This document shows, piece by piece, positions 1 through 8,868 of a DNA stretch of 64,000 bases. The DNA comes from JALHNI01 sp965229305 (GTDB lineage Bacteria; Acidobacteriota; Terriglobia; Bryobacterales; Bryobacteraceae), in the NCBI GenBank assembly GCA_965229305.1, contig CBDDIZ010000009.1, positions 6,237 through 70,236 of the forward strand, read 5' to 3'. The number at the start of each line of letters is the position of its first letter. Position 1 is the stretch's first letter. Under the pieces are notes generated by a model. The model saw only the letters and a program-made list of their open reading frames with translations. It was not told the origin of the DNA and searched no databases. Both the position numbers and the translations under genes were made by a program.

Positions 1-2413
1 CGGGTTTGCCATTGACCAGGACGCTGACGCCGTCGAGCGAGGTGGGCGCGCTGGCGCCGTTGAAGTCAGAGCCGGTCCAGGTGCGGGTGGTTGTGCTCAG
101 GTTGGTGCCGTAGAGCTCGAGATACATGTTCGAGGTGAAGCGGGATGGGTTCCCGCCGAACGAGGGCAGTACCGGCTGAGCGTTGCGAAGTTGGGGTAAC
201 GGCGCGGTGACCTGCGCGGCGGCCTGGAGGATCTGCACCGCTGTGCCACCGAGCGAGAGGCTGAATTGGCGGGCGGGTCCGGGATTCGCGCTGACCGCCA
301 ACGTCAGGTGGCCACTGCCCTGGCGCTGATCGGAGGTTGCGCGCAGCCAGGAAGGCAGGTCGGCTGGTAGGGTCCACGGGCAGTAGAACTGGCTGGCCGT
401 GAGGTCGAGCGAGACGTTCCCGCCGCCCGCGGGTACTTCGACACTGCCGGGCGTCGCGCGCAGAGTGCAAGCGCCCGCACCGGTCTCGGGGACGAGGGCC
501 ACGACGCCGGTGTAGTGGAGCAGGAAGACGCGGCCGGCTTCATCGACGGACAAGGCATTGACGGAAGGGATGCGGGCGCCTTTCGCGGGGGAGCCGTCCG
601 AAACCGAGCCATCGGCGACGCCGGTGCCAACGCCGGCAATCACGCGCAGAATACCGTCGTTACCAATGCGTACGACGGTGCCGGGTACGCTGCTATCGCC
701 GGACGCGGCCACATAGACCGCTCCGGAGCGATCTATGGCGAGAGCGACCGAGCCTCCCGGAAGTAGGTTCTGGGCGGCTGGAACCCCATCGCGAATGGGC
801 GCGGTGCTCGTTCGCGAACCCGCGACGAGGTCGAGTTGGTTACGGGTGACGCGGTAGACCGAGTTCCGAATCGCCGTATCGGTGGTGGGGCTCATGATCG
901 CATAAAGCTCTCCGTTGGGACTCGCGGCGATGGCTCGAATATCGCGGCCGGTGGCCAAGACCTCGCTCCCGGAGGCAGACCAGCGGCGGATGGTGCCAAT
1001 GCCGGAGGTGGCGCTGGCGGTGACGTAGTAGACGCTGTTGCCGTCGGTGGCGATGGCGTAGTTGCCCCACGGGCTGCCGCTAAACGTACCGTTGTCGGTC
1101 GCCAAGCTGCGGAAGCCCGCATCGGGCGAGACCTGAAGCAGATTATTGGAGGAGAAGCTCGCCAGGAGCAGCGTTCCCTGGGCATCGCGAGTGAAGCCAG
1201 CGAAATTTGCGCCGAGGCCGCCCTGCAAGGCCGGGGCGCCATTGGCGCCGATGATCGAGGTGCCGTTGCCGGCGAGGGTTCGCACGCGGCCGGTGGGATC
1301 GATCTGGCGAACTTCGCGCGCGATGAGATCGAGGAACGTGATGCCCGCACGATCCGCGACGATGCCGGAACCCAGCCGACCGACGGGGAAAAAAGGCGAC
1401 GTGGAGAGGTTCGGAAGGGCCATGCTGCCGACCACCGTCGAGATGACGCCGGAGGCCGCGCGACGGACGATGCGGCAGTTGAGTGTATCGGCGATGAAAA
1501 GACTGCCTGGCGAATCCGAGATCAGGCTGACGGGGTAGTCGAGGCGGCTCCCCGTGGGTCCGTCGTTGCCGTTCTGGCGGAAGCCGCGAACGCCGACCAC
1601 GGGTTGGATCGCGCCGCTGTTGACCGAAACGACGGCGTCGTCGGCGATGACGAACAGGGCGCCTGTCGGGTCGAGCGCGATGTAACGGGCAGTGAGGCTG
1701 GCGGTGCCGGGAACGATCTGCAGGGATCCGTCCGCACGACGGACCTTCACGGCACTCGAGTCGCGAAAGTAAAGGTCGCCGGAGGGGGAAAACTGCAGGT
1801 TTAGCGGCAGCGAGAGTCCTGAGGCGAAGGTGGACGCGTTGCCCTGGGCATCAATTCGGATGATGCGTCCGGAGCTCCCTTCGCTGATGAAGACCTCATC
1901 GCGCGAGTTGACGGTGAGGCCGGTGAGGGCGCAGAAGTTCGCGGTCCGCGCGGGAGAGGGGAGAGAGGCAGGGCAAGATCCGCCGTTGCCCGCGACCGTT
2001 TCGATCATCCCGGTGGTGGTGATCCGTCGTAGGCGAGGACCATCGAGGAAGTAGAGATTGCCGCGGGAGTCGAAAGCCATGTCGGCGGGGTTGGTGAGAT
2101 TCGCGGAAAGGCCCGATCCGCCGTCGCCGCTGAAGCCTTGGGTGCCATTTCCAGCCACCAGAGAGATGATCCCGCGGGCGTCGGCTTTGTGGATTTGGAA
2201 GTTTCCCCCGGTCACGAAGTAAAGCTCGCCATTGCGGGCAGCGAGATAGAACGGGAGTCCAATGAACGTTTGAGTCGCAGGATTGCCCGTCGCCAGGGGC
2301 TGCCGCCGGGCCACCGTGGCCAGGCGATACTCCTGCGCCGACAGCGAGGCGAGGGTTAGGCTGGCGGCCAACAACGAAAGAAGCCGGTGTGTCGAAGTTG
2401 CCAAGTAACTCAA
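1..2413 (-). CDS. Secreted NHL-repeat beta-propeller protein with BACON-like and TIGR03437 domains (3' end outside window)
   Basis: One uninterrupted frame runs from a TTG at 2413 off the left edge, with 804 codons visible. No ATG opens it. TTG 2413 is chosen because GGAGGA (2418-2423) sits 4-5 bases upstream, and an in-frame stop at 2462-2464 bounds the frame. The N-terminus is a signal peptide (LLSLLAASLTLASLSAQ). Roughly residues 35-640 hold repeated NHL-type blades, seen as recurring 'I..VAGNG', 'DSRGNLYF' and 'RIDAQG' motifs. About 645-720 looks like a BACON/Ig-like domain (WTLPADLPSWLRAT). A TIGR03437 domain begins near 735 (YLELYGTNLS, LDGVSVLVNG). The family is typical of Solibacter-type acidobacteria and is presumed exported. 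The ligand is unknown. It is divergent from the regulator at 2515. Confidence 0.85.
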   Translation of the reverse strand, partial: MSYLATSTHRLLSLLAASLTLASLSAQEYRLATVARRQPLATGNPATQTFIGLPFYLAARNGELYFVTGGNFQIHKADARGIISLVAGNGTQGFSGDGGSGLSANLTNPADMAFDSRGNLYFLDGPRLRRITTTGMIETVAGNGGSCPASLPSPARTANFCALTGLTVNSRDEVFISEGSSGRIIRIDAQGNASTFASGLSLPLNLQFSPSGDLYFRDSSAVKVRRADGSLQIVPGTASLTARYIALDPTGALFVIADDAVVSVNSGAIQPVVGVRGFRQNGNDGPTGSRLDYPVSLISDSPGSLFIADTLNCRIVRRAASGVISTVVGSMALPNLSTSPFFPVGRLGSGIVADRAGITFLDLIAREVRQIDPTGRVRTLAGNGTSIIGANGAPALQGGLGANFAGFTRDAQGTLLLASFSSNNLLQVSPDAGFRSLATDNGTFSGSPWGNYAIATDGNSVYYVTASATSGIGTIRRWSASGSEVLATGRDIRAIAASPNGELYAIMSPTTDTAIRNSVYRVTRNQLDLVAGSRTSTAPIRDGVPAAQNLLPGGSVALAIDRSGAVYVAASGDSSVPGTVVRIGNDGILRVIAGVGTGVADGSVSDGSPAKGARIPSVNALSVDEAGRVFLLHYTGVVALVPETGAGACTLRATPGSVEVPAGGGNVSLDLTASQFYCPWTLPADLPSWLRATSDQRQGSGHLTLAVSANPGPARQFSLSLGGTAVQILQAAAQVTAPLPQLRNAQPVLPSFGGNPSRFTSNMYLELYGTNLSTTTRTWTGSDFNGASAPTSLDGVSVLVNGKP

Positions 2414-2499
2414 ACCATCCTCCAGAGTTCGAGGCGAGTATGTCAGTAGGCGTCCTGGGAGTCATCGCCCATTTGGGGGATGAAGAGAATTTAGTTTGA

Positions 2500-2505
2500 T
2501 AGACT
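2500..2505 (+). promoter_or_regulatory. Candidate -10 element (TAGACT) of the LuxR-type gene
   Basis: TAGACT ends 9 bases before the ATG at 2515, and there is no convincing Shine-Dalgarno between them. A start point about 7 bases after the -10 would leave a leader of 2-3 bases at most. No clear -35 is seen. Confidence 0.5.
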
Positions 2506-2514
2506 AGCGAGCCT

Positions 2515-3600
2515 ATGTTTCGGTCGCTCCCGCAAGGTCAGCGAGTGCTTGGCGAAGCACTGGAACGAATTTACGACGCCGCGCTGCGGCCCGAAGGATG
2601 GAGCGACGTTTTGGCCTACTTGGCTCAGCAGGTGGGCAGCGGCGTGACTGTTCTTTCGATGCACGATGTATTGGAGAACCGGACGATCTTCAACGCGCGA
2701 ACTAGCGAGTTCAGCGAGGCGGTGCGAGATTACGAGGCTTACTTTCATCGGTTGAATCCCTGGTTTCAGGCGGGACCGCCACCGCCGGGAGAGGTGTTGC
2801 CCGGAGAAGCCGTGATTTCACTGAAGGATGTGAAGCGCACGGAGTTTTATAACGACTTTGGCAAGCGATACGGCGTGGTGCATTCGGCGGCAGCGATTCT
2901 GCAGCGCGATCGCACGCGAGTTACGTATCTTTCTCTCAATCGCGGTGAGGACCGCAAGCGGTTTCGCCGCCGGGAACTGGGCTTGGTCCGGGAGCTGTAT
3001 CCCCACTTGAATCGCGCGTTGACGGTGAGCCAACAACTCGAGTTTCGCCATCAGTGGCTCGAGGGTTGGGAGGCGTGCGCGCAAGCCATGGTGATGTTGA
3101 AAGAGGGGCGCGTGGTGGAGGCCAACCCCATGGCGTTGCAGATCTTCGAGCAGAAGAACGGCCTCTGCCGGGTGGGGGAGCGGTTGGAGGTGGCGGCACC
3201 CTTCCAACAGCGCTTCGCCCGCTTACTGGAAGCCGGCCGGATGCGGCCCAGTGGGCCGCTGCAAGTGCCGCGAGCGGGCGGCCGTGCTCCCCTCGCGTTG
3301 TGGTGCGCCCCTTGGCGGACGCCGGCCATCGGGCTGACCGGACGGCTGGCTGTGCTGCTGATTCGGGAGCCGGACGCCGTACCATCTGAACGCCTGGTTG
3401 CGTTATGTCAGTCTTTCGGCCTGACGACGGCCGAGACGCGCCTCACTCAGGCGCTGAGCAACGGCGATTCGCTGAGCGACGTCGCCGAACGGCTGGGCAT
3501 CTCGCGACACACGGCCAAGGCACAGCTCGATGCCGTCTTCCGCAAGACGAACACCGGCCGCCAAACGGAACTGCTGGTCCGGCTTTGGCGCGCGCTCTAG
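2515..3600 (+). CDS. LuxR-family transcriptional regulator with PAS-like N-terminus
   Basis: This is a 361-residue DNA-binding regulator. Residues about 297-355 form a LuxR/FixJ-type helix-turn-helix: LTTAETRLTQALSNG, then the recognition-helix segment DVAERLGISRHTAKAQL, then FRKTNTGRQTELL. The N-terminal 280 residues have no phosphoacceptor receiver pattern. They contain a stretch around 190-240 (AMVMLKEGRVVEANPMA) that reads like a PAS fold, so a sensory ligand domain is plausible. It is divergent from the NHL protein and convergent with a TonB receptor, so its target cannot be read from an operon. The regulator class is clear; the signal and regulon are unknown. Confidence 0.85.
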   Translation: MFRSLPQGQRVLGEALERIYDAALRPEGWSDVLAYLAQQVGSGVTVLSMHDVLENRTIFNARTSEFSEAVRDYEAYFHRLNPWFQAGPPPPGEVLPGEAVISLKDVKRTEFYNDFGKRYGVVHSAAAILQRDRTRVTYLSLNRGEDRKRFRRRELGLVRELYPHLNRALTVSQQLEFRHQWLEGWEACAQAMVMLKEGRVVEANPMALQIFEQKNGLCRVGERLEVAAPFQQRFARLLEAGRMRPSGPLQVPRAGGRAPLALWCAPWRTPAIGLTGRLAVLLIREPDAVPSERLVALCQSFGLTTAETRLTQALSNGDSLSDVAERLGISRHTAKAQLDAVFRKTNTGRQTELLVRLWRAL

Positions 3601-3620
3601 GCCGCCCCGGACAGGGCGGC
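3601..3620. terminator. Perfect 7-bp hairpin between convergent genes
   Basis: GCCGCCC (3601-3607) and GGGCGGC (3614-3620) flank a 6-base loop directly after the stop of the LuxR-type gene and 20 bases past the stop of the convergent TonB receptor. Neither strand has a U-tract after it, so it is at best a weak intrinsic or roadblock terminator, or an mRNA 3'-end stabiliser. Confidence 0.35.
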
Positions 3621-3640
3621 GCTTGGGCGGCGAGGGGCGT

Positions 3641-6600
3641 TTAGAACACGAGGCGGAGGGCCATCTGAATGCGGCGTGGGGTGTTGGCCTGGCCAGTGAT
3701 CCGGCCGAAAGTGCCGGAGGTGGGGGAGAGGTCCGGGCCGTTGAAGATGGCGCGGTTGGTGCTGTTGAAGAACTCGCAGCGATAGGTGAGCTTGACGTTC
3801 TCGGTGATGGCGAAGCCTTTGATGACCGAGAAGTCGATTTGCTTGACGCTATCAGCGCGGAGGTTGGCGAAGCGGGTGGGGAAGGTGCGCAGGTTCGAGG
3901 CGAGCTGTTGGTTGTTGACGGTGTTGAAGCGGGTGGTGTCGAAGGAGCGGTCGACGTTGTGGGGGTCGAGCGCGAGGTCACCCCCGAGGTAGATGACATT
4001 GCCCCAGGAGAGCGGGGCGCCGGTGGTGAAGGTGGTGATGACGTTGAGGTTCCAGCCGCCGACGGCATAGTTGGCCCAGCGGTTGGCGGAGCCCATCAAG
4101 GCTTTGCCTTTGCCGAAGGGGAGGTCGTAGGTGCCGGACCAGACGAGGCGGTAAGGACGGTCCTCGGCGGCGGGGCGCTTTTCGAGACGCGGGTCGAGGT
4201 CGTTGAGGCGGCTGCGCTTTTCGATGAGCCGGGACTTCTGGAAGTTCACCAGCATGAGGAAGCCGTGGGAGAAGCGTTTCTCGATGCGGGCATCGAAGGC
4301 ATGGAAGTGGGATTGGCCATCGGTGAAGGACTGTCCCAGCAGGCTATTGGTGCCGGTGTATTGGGGGAAGGCGGTGAGGAGCTGGCTGCGCGGCACGGTG
4401 CTGCCATTGATGTTGGTGCCGGGGAGCAGGCCGGCGAAGGGATTGGCGACGAGGGAACTGAGACGGTCAATGGTGGCCTGGTCGCGGATGGGCGAGGAGG
4501 AGAGGTACTGCAAGGGGATGCCGTTGAAGTTGCGGTCGACGGGCATTTTGACGGCCTTGTTGCCGATGTAGCCGATCTCGAGCAGGGTGTTCGCGAAGAG
4601 CTCGCGTTGGACGGAGAGGGTCCAGCGGGTGGAGTAGGGGTACGAGGGGCTGGGGTCGTAGAAGGTGATGTTCTTGCCGGCAAAAGTCGCCAGGCCCTGG
4701 GAGGAGCCGCTGGGTTGTTGGATGCCATTGGGGAAGGGATTGGCGAGCGTGGCGGCGGCGGTGAGATAGCCGTCGTTGGTGGCGACCAGGGGCGTGGTTT
4801 GGCTGAAGCCGGGGGCGTTGTTGCCGGCGATGTTGTAGGGGAAGTAGTAGAGACCGGCGCCGCCGCGGATGACGGTCTTAGAGATGAAGCCGGGAGTCCA
4901 GGCAAAGCCCAGGCGGGGGGAGAAGTTGGCTTTGGGCGTCTTGTAGATGCCGTTACCGCCGTTGCCGGCGAAGGTGGGCCCGCCATTGACTTTGAACTGA
5001 TTGGCGGGAATCTCCGCGATGGGATTGGCGGCGTAGGCAGCCTGGGCGCGGGCGGCGACGGGGTTCGCCGTCGATTCGTCGAAGCCGTTGATGGTGCGGT
5101 TGTACCTCTCGGTGGTGGGCGTTTCGCCTTCGAGGCGGATGCCGAGGTTCAGGGTGAGGTTCGCGCGGACGCGGAAGTCGTCCTGGAGGAAGAGGGCGTA
5201 ATAGTTGTTCTTGTTCTGGCGCCAGGCGTTGAGGTCATACTGACCGCCGGTGGGCATGCCGAGCAGGAAGGCCGCGAAGTCCTGTCCGATGGGCGCGGTG
5301 GGCGAGTTATCCAGCGGACCGTTGGTCCAGTTGCTATTGAAGACGAAGGTGCCGTTGGTGTAGCCGGAACTCAACTGAGATTCGCGGAACTGCCGGAAGT
5401 CGACGCCGAACTTGAGGGTGTGCTTGCCTTGGATCTTCGTGAAGCTCTCAAAGATCTGGAAGATGTCGAAGGGCAGCTCGGTGCCGCCGGTGTCGCCGAG
5501 CGCGTTGAAGCTGCCGCTGTTGAACGAGATGCGCGGAACCACTTTGCGCGGAGCGTTGGCGGAGAGGTAGGCGGGGAAGCCGAGCGTCGTGGAGTCCGTG
5601 CCGAGCGAGAAGTTGGTGAGGGGTTCGACGAAGCGGGTCCAGTTGGCGCGGCTGTTGACGAGGAACGTGGGGCTGATGGTGTAGACGTCGTCGAAGGTGA
5701 GGCCCCAGTTGAGGCGCTGGAGGTAGTTACCGGAGGTGGGGTTGTCGTAGACGGTTTTGCCGAAGCCGTTGCCGCCGCTGCCGACGCGCAGGTTATTGCG
5801 GGCGCCGAAGAAGAACTTGTGGCGATCGGAGACGTTCACGTCCAGACGGCCGATGGTGTTGTTGAAGCGGTTGCGTTCGCCGTCGGTGTTGGAGAGGAAG
5901 TTGGCTTGGCCGTTCGGCTGCCCGGGCTGATTCGGCTGCACGTAGTACTGCAAGTAATTCTTGGCAATGGGGGAGATGCGGCTGGCGGGGATGATGTTGC
6001 CGGGGAAGGTCTGGCGGCTGACGCGGCCGCCGGCGGCAGCGACGCCGGTGAGCGGGTCATAGAGCTGGTAGGTGGCACCGACGCGGAGCAGGGCGGAGAA
6101 GTCACCGGCTTTTTCGGCGTCGGTGGGCATGGTGTTGGTGGAGGGGGCGGGGAGGGCGTCCTTCACGCCTTCGTAGGCGAACATGAAGAACATCTTGTTC
6201 TTGCCGTTCCAGAGCTTGGGGATCCAGACGGGGCCGGAGAACGAGCCGCCGTACTGGTTAAAGCGGCTGACCGGCTTCTTCGCACCGGCTTTGTTGGTGA
6301 AGAAGGGCGTGGCGTTGAAGGCGGAGTTCTGGTTGAACTCGTAGAGCGTGCCATGGAACTGATTGGTGCCGCTGCGGGTGATGATGTTGACGGTGCCGCC
6401 GCCGGTGTGGCCGTACGCGGCGTCGGCCTGGAAGGCTTCGGCCTTCACTTCGGTGACGGCGTCCATGGGCGGGTTGTAGGCGACCCGCAGGTTGCCGGTG
6501 GTGTCCGAGGCGCCATCGATCAGGAGTTCGTTGACCTGGGCGGGCGCGCCGCCCATGGAGAAGCCGGAGGGTCCGGCGTTGTCGAAGGGGCGAGTGAAGC

Positions 6601-7090
6601 GAGGGTCCGTGTTGGGGACGACGCCGAAAGCGAGCTGAGCGAGTGCGAGAGGCGTGCGGCCGGAGACGGGCATGTTCTCGATCTGGGTGGACGAAATTAC
6701 CTGGCCGATGGAGGCGCTCGACGATTGGAGGACAGGCGCTTCGCTGGTGACATTCACCGTTTCGGTGGCGGCGCCGACTTCCATCTGGATCGCGATGGCC
6801 AAGCGTTCGTTGGCGCCCACGGCCAGGTTATCGCGCACATAGCGCTTAAAGCCGGTGAATTCGGCCGTGAGCCGGTAAGCGCCGGGCGCGAGGAACGGCA
6901 GCGTGTAGCCGCCGTCTGCGGCGGAAGTGGTCTCGAACTTCGCCTCAGTGCCAATTTGGGTGGCGATGACTTTGACGCCGGCAATGGCGGCGTCCTGAGG
7001 GTCGATGACGCGACCGCTAATGGTGGCGCGGAACTCCTGAGCAGAAGCAAAACCTGCAACCAAGCAGAGAAGGGCCAGAACTTGGCGCAT
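3641..7090 (-). CDS. TonB-dependent receptor, Oar-like, with carboxypeptidase-regulatory domain
   Basis: This 1149-residue outer-membrane receptor starts with a signal peptide (LALLCLVAGFASAQ). Residues about 22-105 form a CarboxypepD_reg/Cna-B-like domain (ISGRVIDPQDAAIAGVKV, DGGYTLPFLAPGAYRL). A plug domain follows to about 260 (SAYG-type 'AAYGHTGGGTVNIITRSGT'), then a long beta-barrel ending in the aromatic terminus LRLVF, as expected for BAM recognition. The ATG at 7090 has GAGG 6-7 bases upstream. Oar-like receptors import large or scarce nutrients with TonB energy; no substrate can be assigned here. It stands alone: a terminator at 7261-7309 separates it from the upstream operon, and 7091-7260 shows no clear promoter motif. 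Confidence 0.93.
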   Translation of the reverse strand: MRQVLALLCLVAGFASAQEFRATISGRVIDPQDAAIAGVKVIATQIGTEAKFETTSAADGGYTLPFLAPGAYRLTAEFTGFKRYVRDNLAVGANERLAIAIQMEVGAATETVNVTSEAPVLQSSSASIGQVISSTQIENMPVSGRTPLALAQLAFGVVPNTDPRFTRPFDNAGPSGFSMGGAPAQVNELLIDGASDTTGNLRVAYNPPMDAVTEVKAEAFQADAAYGHTGGGTVNIITRSGTNQFHGTLYEFNQNSAFNATPFFTNKAGAKKPVSRFNQYGGSFSGPVWIPKLWNGKNKMFFMFAYEGVKDALPAPSTNTMPTDAEKAGDFSALLRVGATYQLYDPLTGVAAAGGRVSRQTFPGNIIPASRISPIAKNYLQYYVQPNQPGQPNGQANFLSNTDGERNRFNNTIGRLDVNVSDRHKFFFGARNNLRVGSGGNGFGKTVYDNPTSGNYLQRLNWGLTFDDVYTISPTFLVNSRANWTRFVEPLTNFSLGTDSTTLGFPAYLSANAPRKVVPRISFNSGSFNALGDTGGTELPFDIFQIFESFTKIQGKHTLKFGVDFRQFRESQLSSGYTNGTFVFNSNWTNGPLDNSPTAPIGQDFAAFLLGMPTGGQYDLNAWRQNKNNYYALFLQDDFRVRANLTLNLGIRLEGETPTTERYNRTINGFDESTANPVAARAQAAYAANPIAEIPANQFKVNGGPTFAGNGGNGIYKTPKANFSPRLGFAWTPGFISKTVIRGGAGLYYFPYNIAGNNAPGFSQTTPLVATNDGYLTAAATLANPFPNGIQQPSGSSQGLATFAGKNITFYDPSPSYPYSTRWTLSVQRELFANTLLEIGYIGNKAVKMPVDRNFNGIPLQYLSSSPIRDQATIDRLSSLVANPFAGLLPGTNINGSTVPRSQLLTAFPQYTGTNSLLGQSFTDGQSHFHAFDARIEKRFSHGFLMLVNFQKSRLIEKRSRLNDLDPRLEKRPAAEDRPYRLVWSGTYDLPFGKGKALMGSANRWANYAVGGWNLNVITTFTTGAPLSWGNVIYLGGDLALDPHNVDRSFDTTRFNTVNNQQLASNLRTFPTRFANLRADSVKQIDFSVIKGFAITENVKLTYRCEFFNSTNRAIFNGPDLSPTSGTFGRITGQANTPRRIQMALRLVF

Positions 7091-7260
7091 GGGAATCCTC
7101 GAATGGGTTGGCTACGACACAGTTGACGAGGACCGGGAGCCGGCGGCAAAGGCCGACGCAGGCGGGAGTAATCTGGCACGGACGGAAGCTAGTTCGACCC
7201 ACAAATCCCCAAAAACACCGGGTAAAACCCAGTGCACACCGAAAGAAGTGGGCCAATCTT

Positions 7261-7309
7261 ATGACAAAGAAAAAGCGGCGACAAGGGAGAAACCTTAATG
7301 TCGCCGCTT
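7261..7309 (-). terminator. Intrinsic terminator of the TonB / FAD / Gfo-Idh operon
   Basis: AAGCGGCGACA (7273-7283) and TGTCGCCGCTT (7299-7309) form a perfect 11-bp stem with a 15-base loop. Read on the minus strand, the stem starts 25 bases after the stop of the Gfo/Idh gene and runs into TTTTTCTTTGTC. This is a classic Rho-independent terminator. Confidence 0.9.
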
Positions 7310-7334
7310 ACTTAACAATTGATTACAAGGCGGA

Positions 7335-8839
7335 CTATAACTTCAGTTCCCAACCTTTGCGGAAGGTGGGGCGGAGATACTTATTGGCTTCGGCATTGTT
7401 GGTGAAGCGGAAGTTCTTGCTATCCCATTCGAGCTTGCCGGGGACGCGGAAGGCGATAACGCCCAGGAGCATCCATTCGGCGTAAGGAGCGGAGATGCTG
7501 AAGTTGGAGCAGGCGGGGTCGCCACCTTTGGCCGCGCGGACGAAGTCCATCATGTGGCCGGGGGAGCGGGTGAGCAGTTGGGGAGGCAACGTGTATTCGC
7601 GCCAGCGGGCGGCGGGAAGTAAGTGCACGCCTTCACCGCGTTCGGTGGTGGCCATGAGTCCTTTGGAGCCGACGAAGACGGCGCCGTTGCCCGTGAGGAT
7701 GCCGGGCTTGGGAGCTTCGCGGGGCGGTCCGTAGACGGTGACGCCAGGGCCGCCGGCGCCCAAGCGGGGCGCGTTCGGGTTGGTGGGCTTGGGGGGGAAG
7801 ACGGCTGGCGGACGGGGACGTCCGCGGCCTTTCTCGCCGAGGTTCTCCATGACGGGGAGGACCATTTCGTTCTCCATGCCGGGGGACGTGATACGCCTCG
7901 GGGTCAGACGGCTTGGCCGAGTCGTGCCAGTAGACGGTGACGGGCGGCATGCCACCGCGGGCGGGGAACTCGAACTTGAGAATGGCGCGATCGGGGAAGG
8001 TGAGTTTGCTGGAGTTGACGACTTTGATCATTTCGACGCTGGTGGGGGCGCCGAGTTGGAGGGCCATGTTGACGGGGCCCATGCTGTGGATGCCCCAGTT
8101 GCCGATCTGGCCGGTGCCGAAGTCGAAGAAGCCGCGCCAGTTGTAGGGCGTGTATTCGACCGCATAAGCGCGCATGGCGGCGCCACCGAGCCAGAGGTCG
8201 TAATTCAGGTTCGACGGGACGGAGGATTCTTTGGGCGGTTGGCTCAAGCCGGTGGGGTGAGTGCCGGGTGTGGAGCAGACGTGGACTTCGCGGACTTCGC
8301 CGATCTCGCCGCTCCAGAGTATTTCCGAGGCCGTGCGGATGCCTTCGTGCGAGTAGCCCTGGTTGCCCATCTGGGTGGCGACTTTGTATTTGACGGCGGC
8401 ATCGGCCAGCAGGCGCGCTTCCCACGGCGTGCGAGTGAGCGGCTTTTCCACGTAGACGCTCTTGCCGTTCTGCATGCAGGCGAGAGCGACGGTGGCGTGC
8501 ATGTGGTCGGGGATGCCGATGGTGCAGGCGTCGACGTTCTTGCCCTCTTTTTCGAGCATGACGCGGAAGTCTTTGTACTTGGTGGCCTTGGGGAACTTCG
8601 CGAAGTTCGCGGCCGAGCGGGTTTCGTCCACGTCGACCATGGCGACGATGTTTTCGGTGGCTGCCGCCTGATTCAGGATGACGCCACCCTGACCGCCGCA
8701 ACCGATGGCGGCGACGTTCAGTTTGTCGTAGAAGGGCTTATAGCCGAGGGCTTTCAGCGAGGTGACCGAACCGTAAACCGCCGGTGGGCACCGCGCCCGC
8801 GAGTAAAGAACCGTAGAAGAAATAACGCCGAGATAGCAT
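7335..8839 (-). pseudogene. Gfo/Idh/MocA-family oxidoreductase, twin-arginine exported, two frameshifts as sequenced
   Basis: NAD(P)-dependent dehydrogenase of the Gfo/Idh/MocA type, usually acting on sugars or inositols. The ATG at 8839 opens a Tat-type signal (MLSRRYFFYGSLLAGAVP). The frame must shift in an AAA run at 8775-8777 to reach the Rossmann motif AAIGCGGQGG, and again in a GGGGG run at 7881-7885 to reach the C-terminal part from PGMENEMVLP to the stop at 7335. Each needs removal of one base; the corrected frame is exactly 501 codons. Family marks include VYVEKPLTRT (the EKP catalytic motif) and GIPDHMHA. GGGGAG lies 8 bases before the ATG. It is the last gene of an operon, 29 bases after the FAD oxidoreductase gene. 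The breaks could be real decay or homopolymer sequencing errors; I favour errors. Confidence 0.85.
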
Positions 8840-8868
8840 GCTGAGGCTCCCCGGACATGTTATCGGAT

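Noticed and set aside
836..1804. 322-codon plus-strand frame over the left-end region
   Set aside because: It lies opposite the NHL protein and has a low-information Gly/Ala/Arg composition with no recognisable domain.
3530..7126. 1198-codon open frame on the plus strand
   Set aside because: It is antisense to the TonB receptor. The translation is biased to Gly, Val, Glu and Ala with no domain, as expected from the reverse complement of GC-rich codons. The minus-strand protein has a full family architecture.
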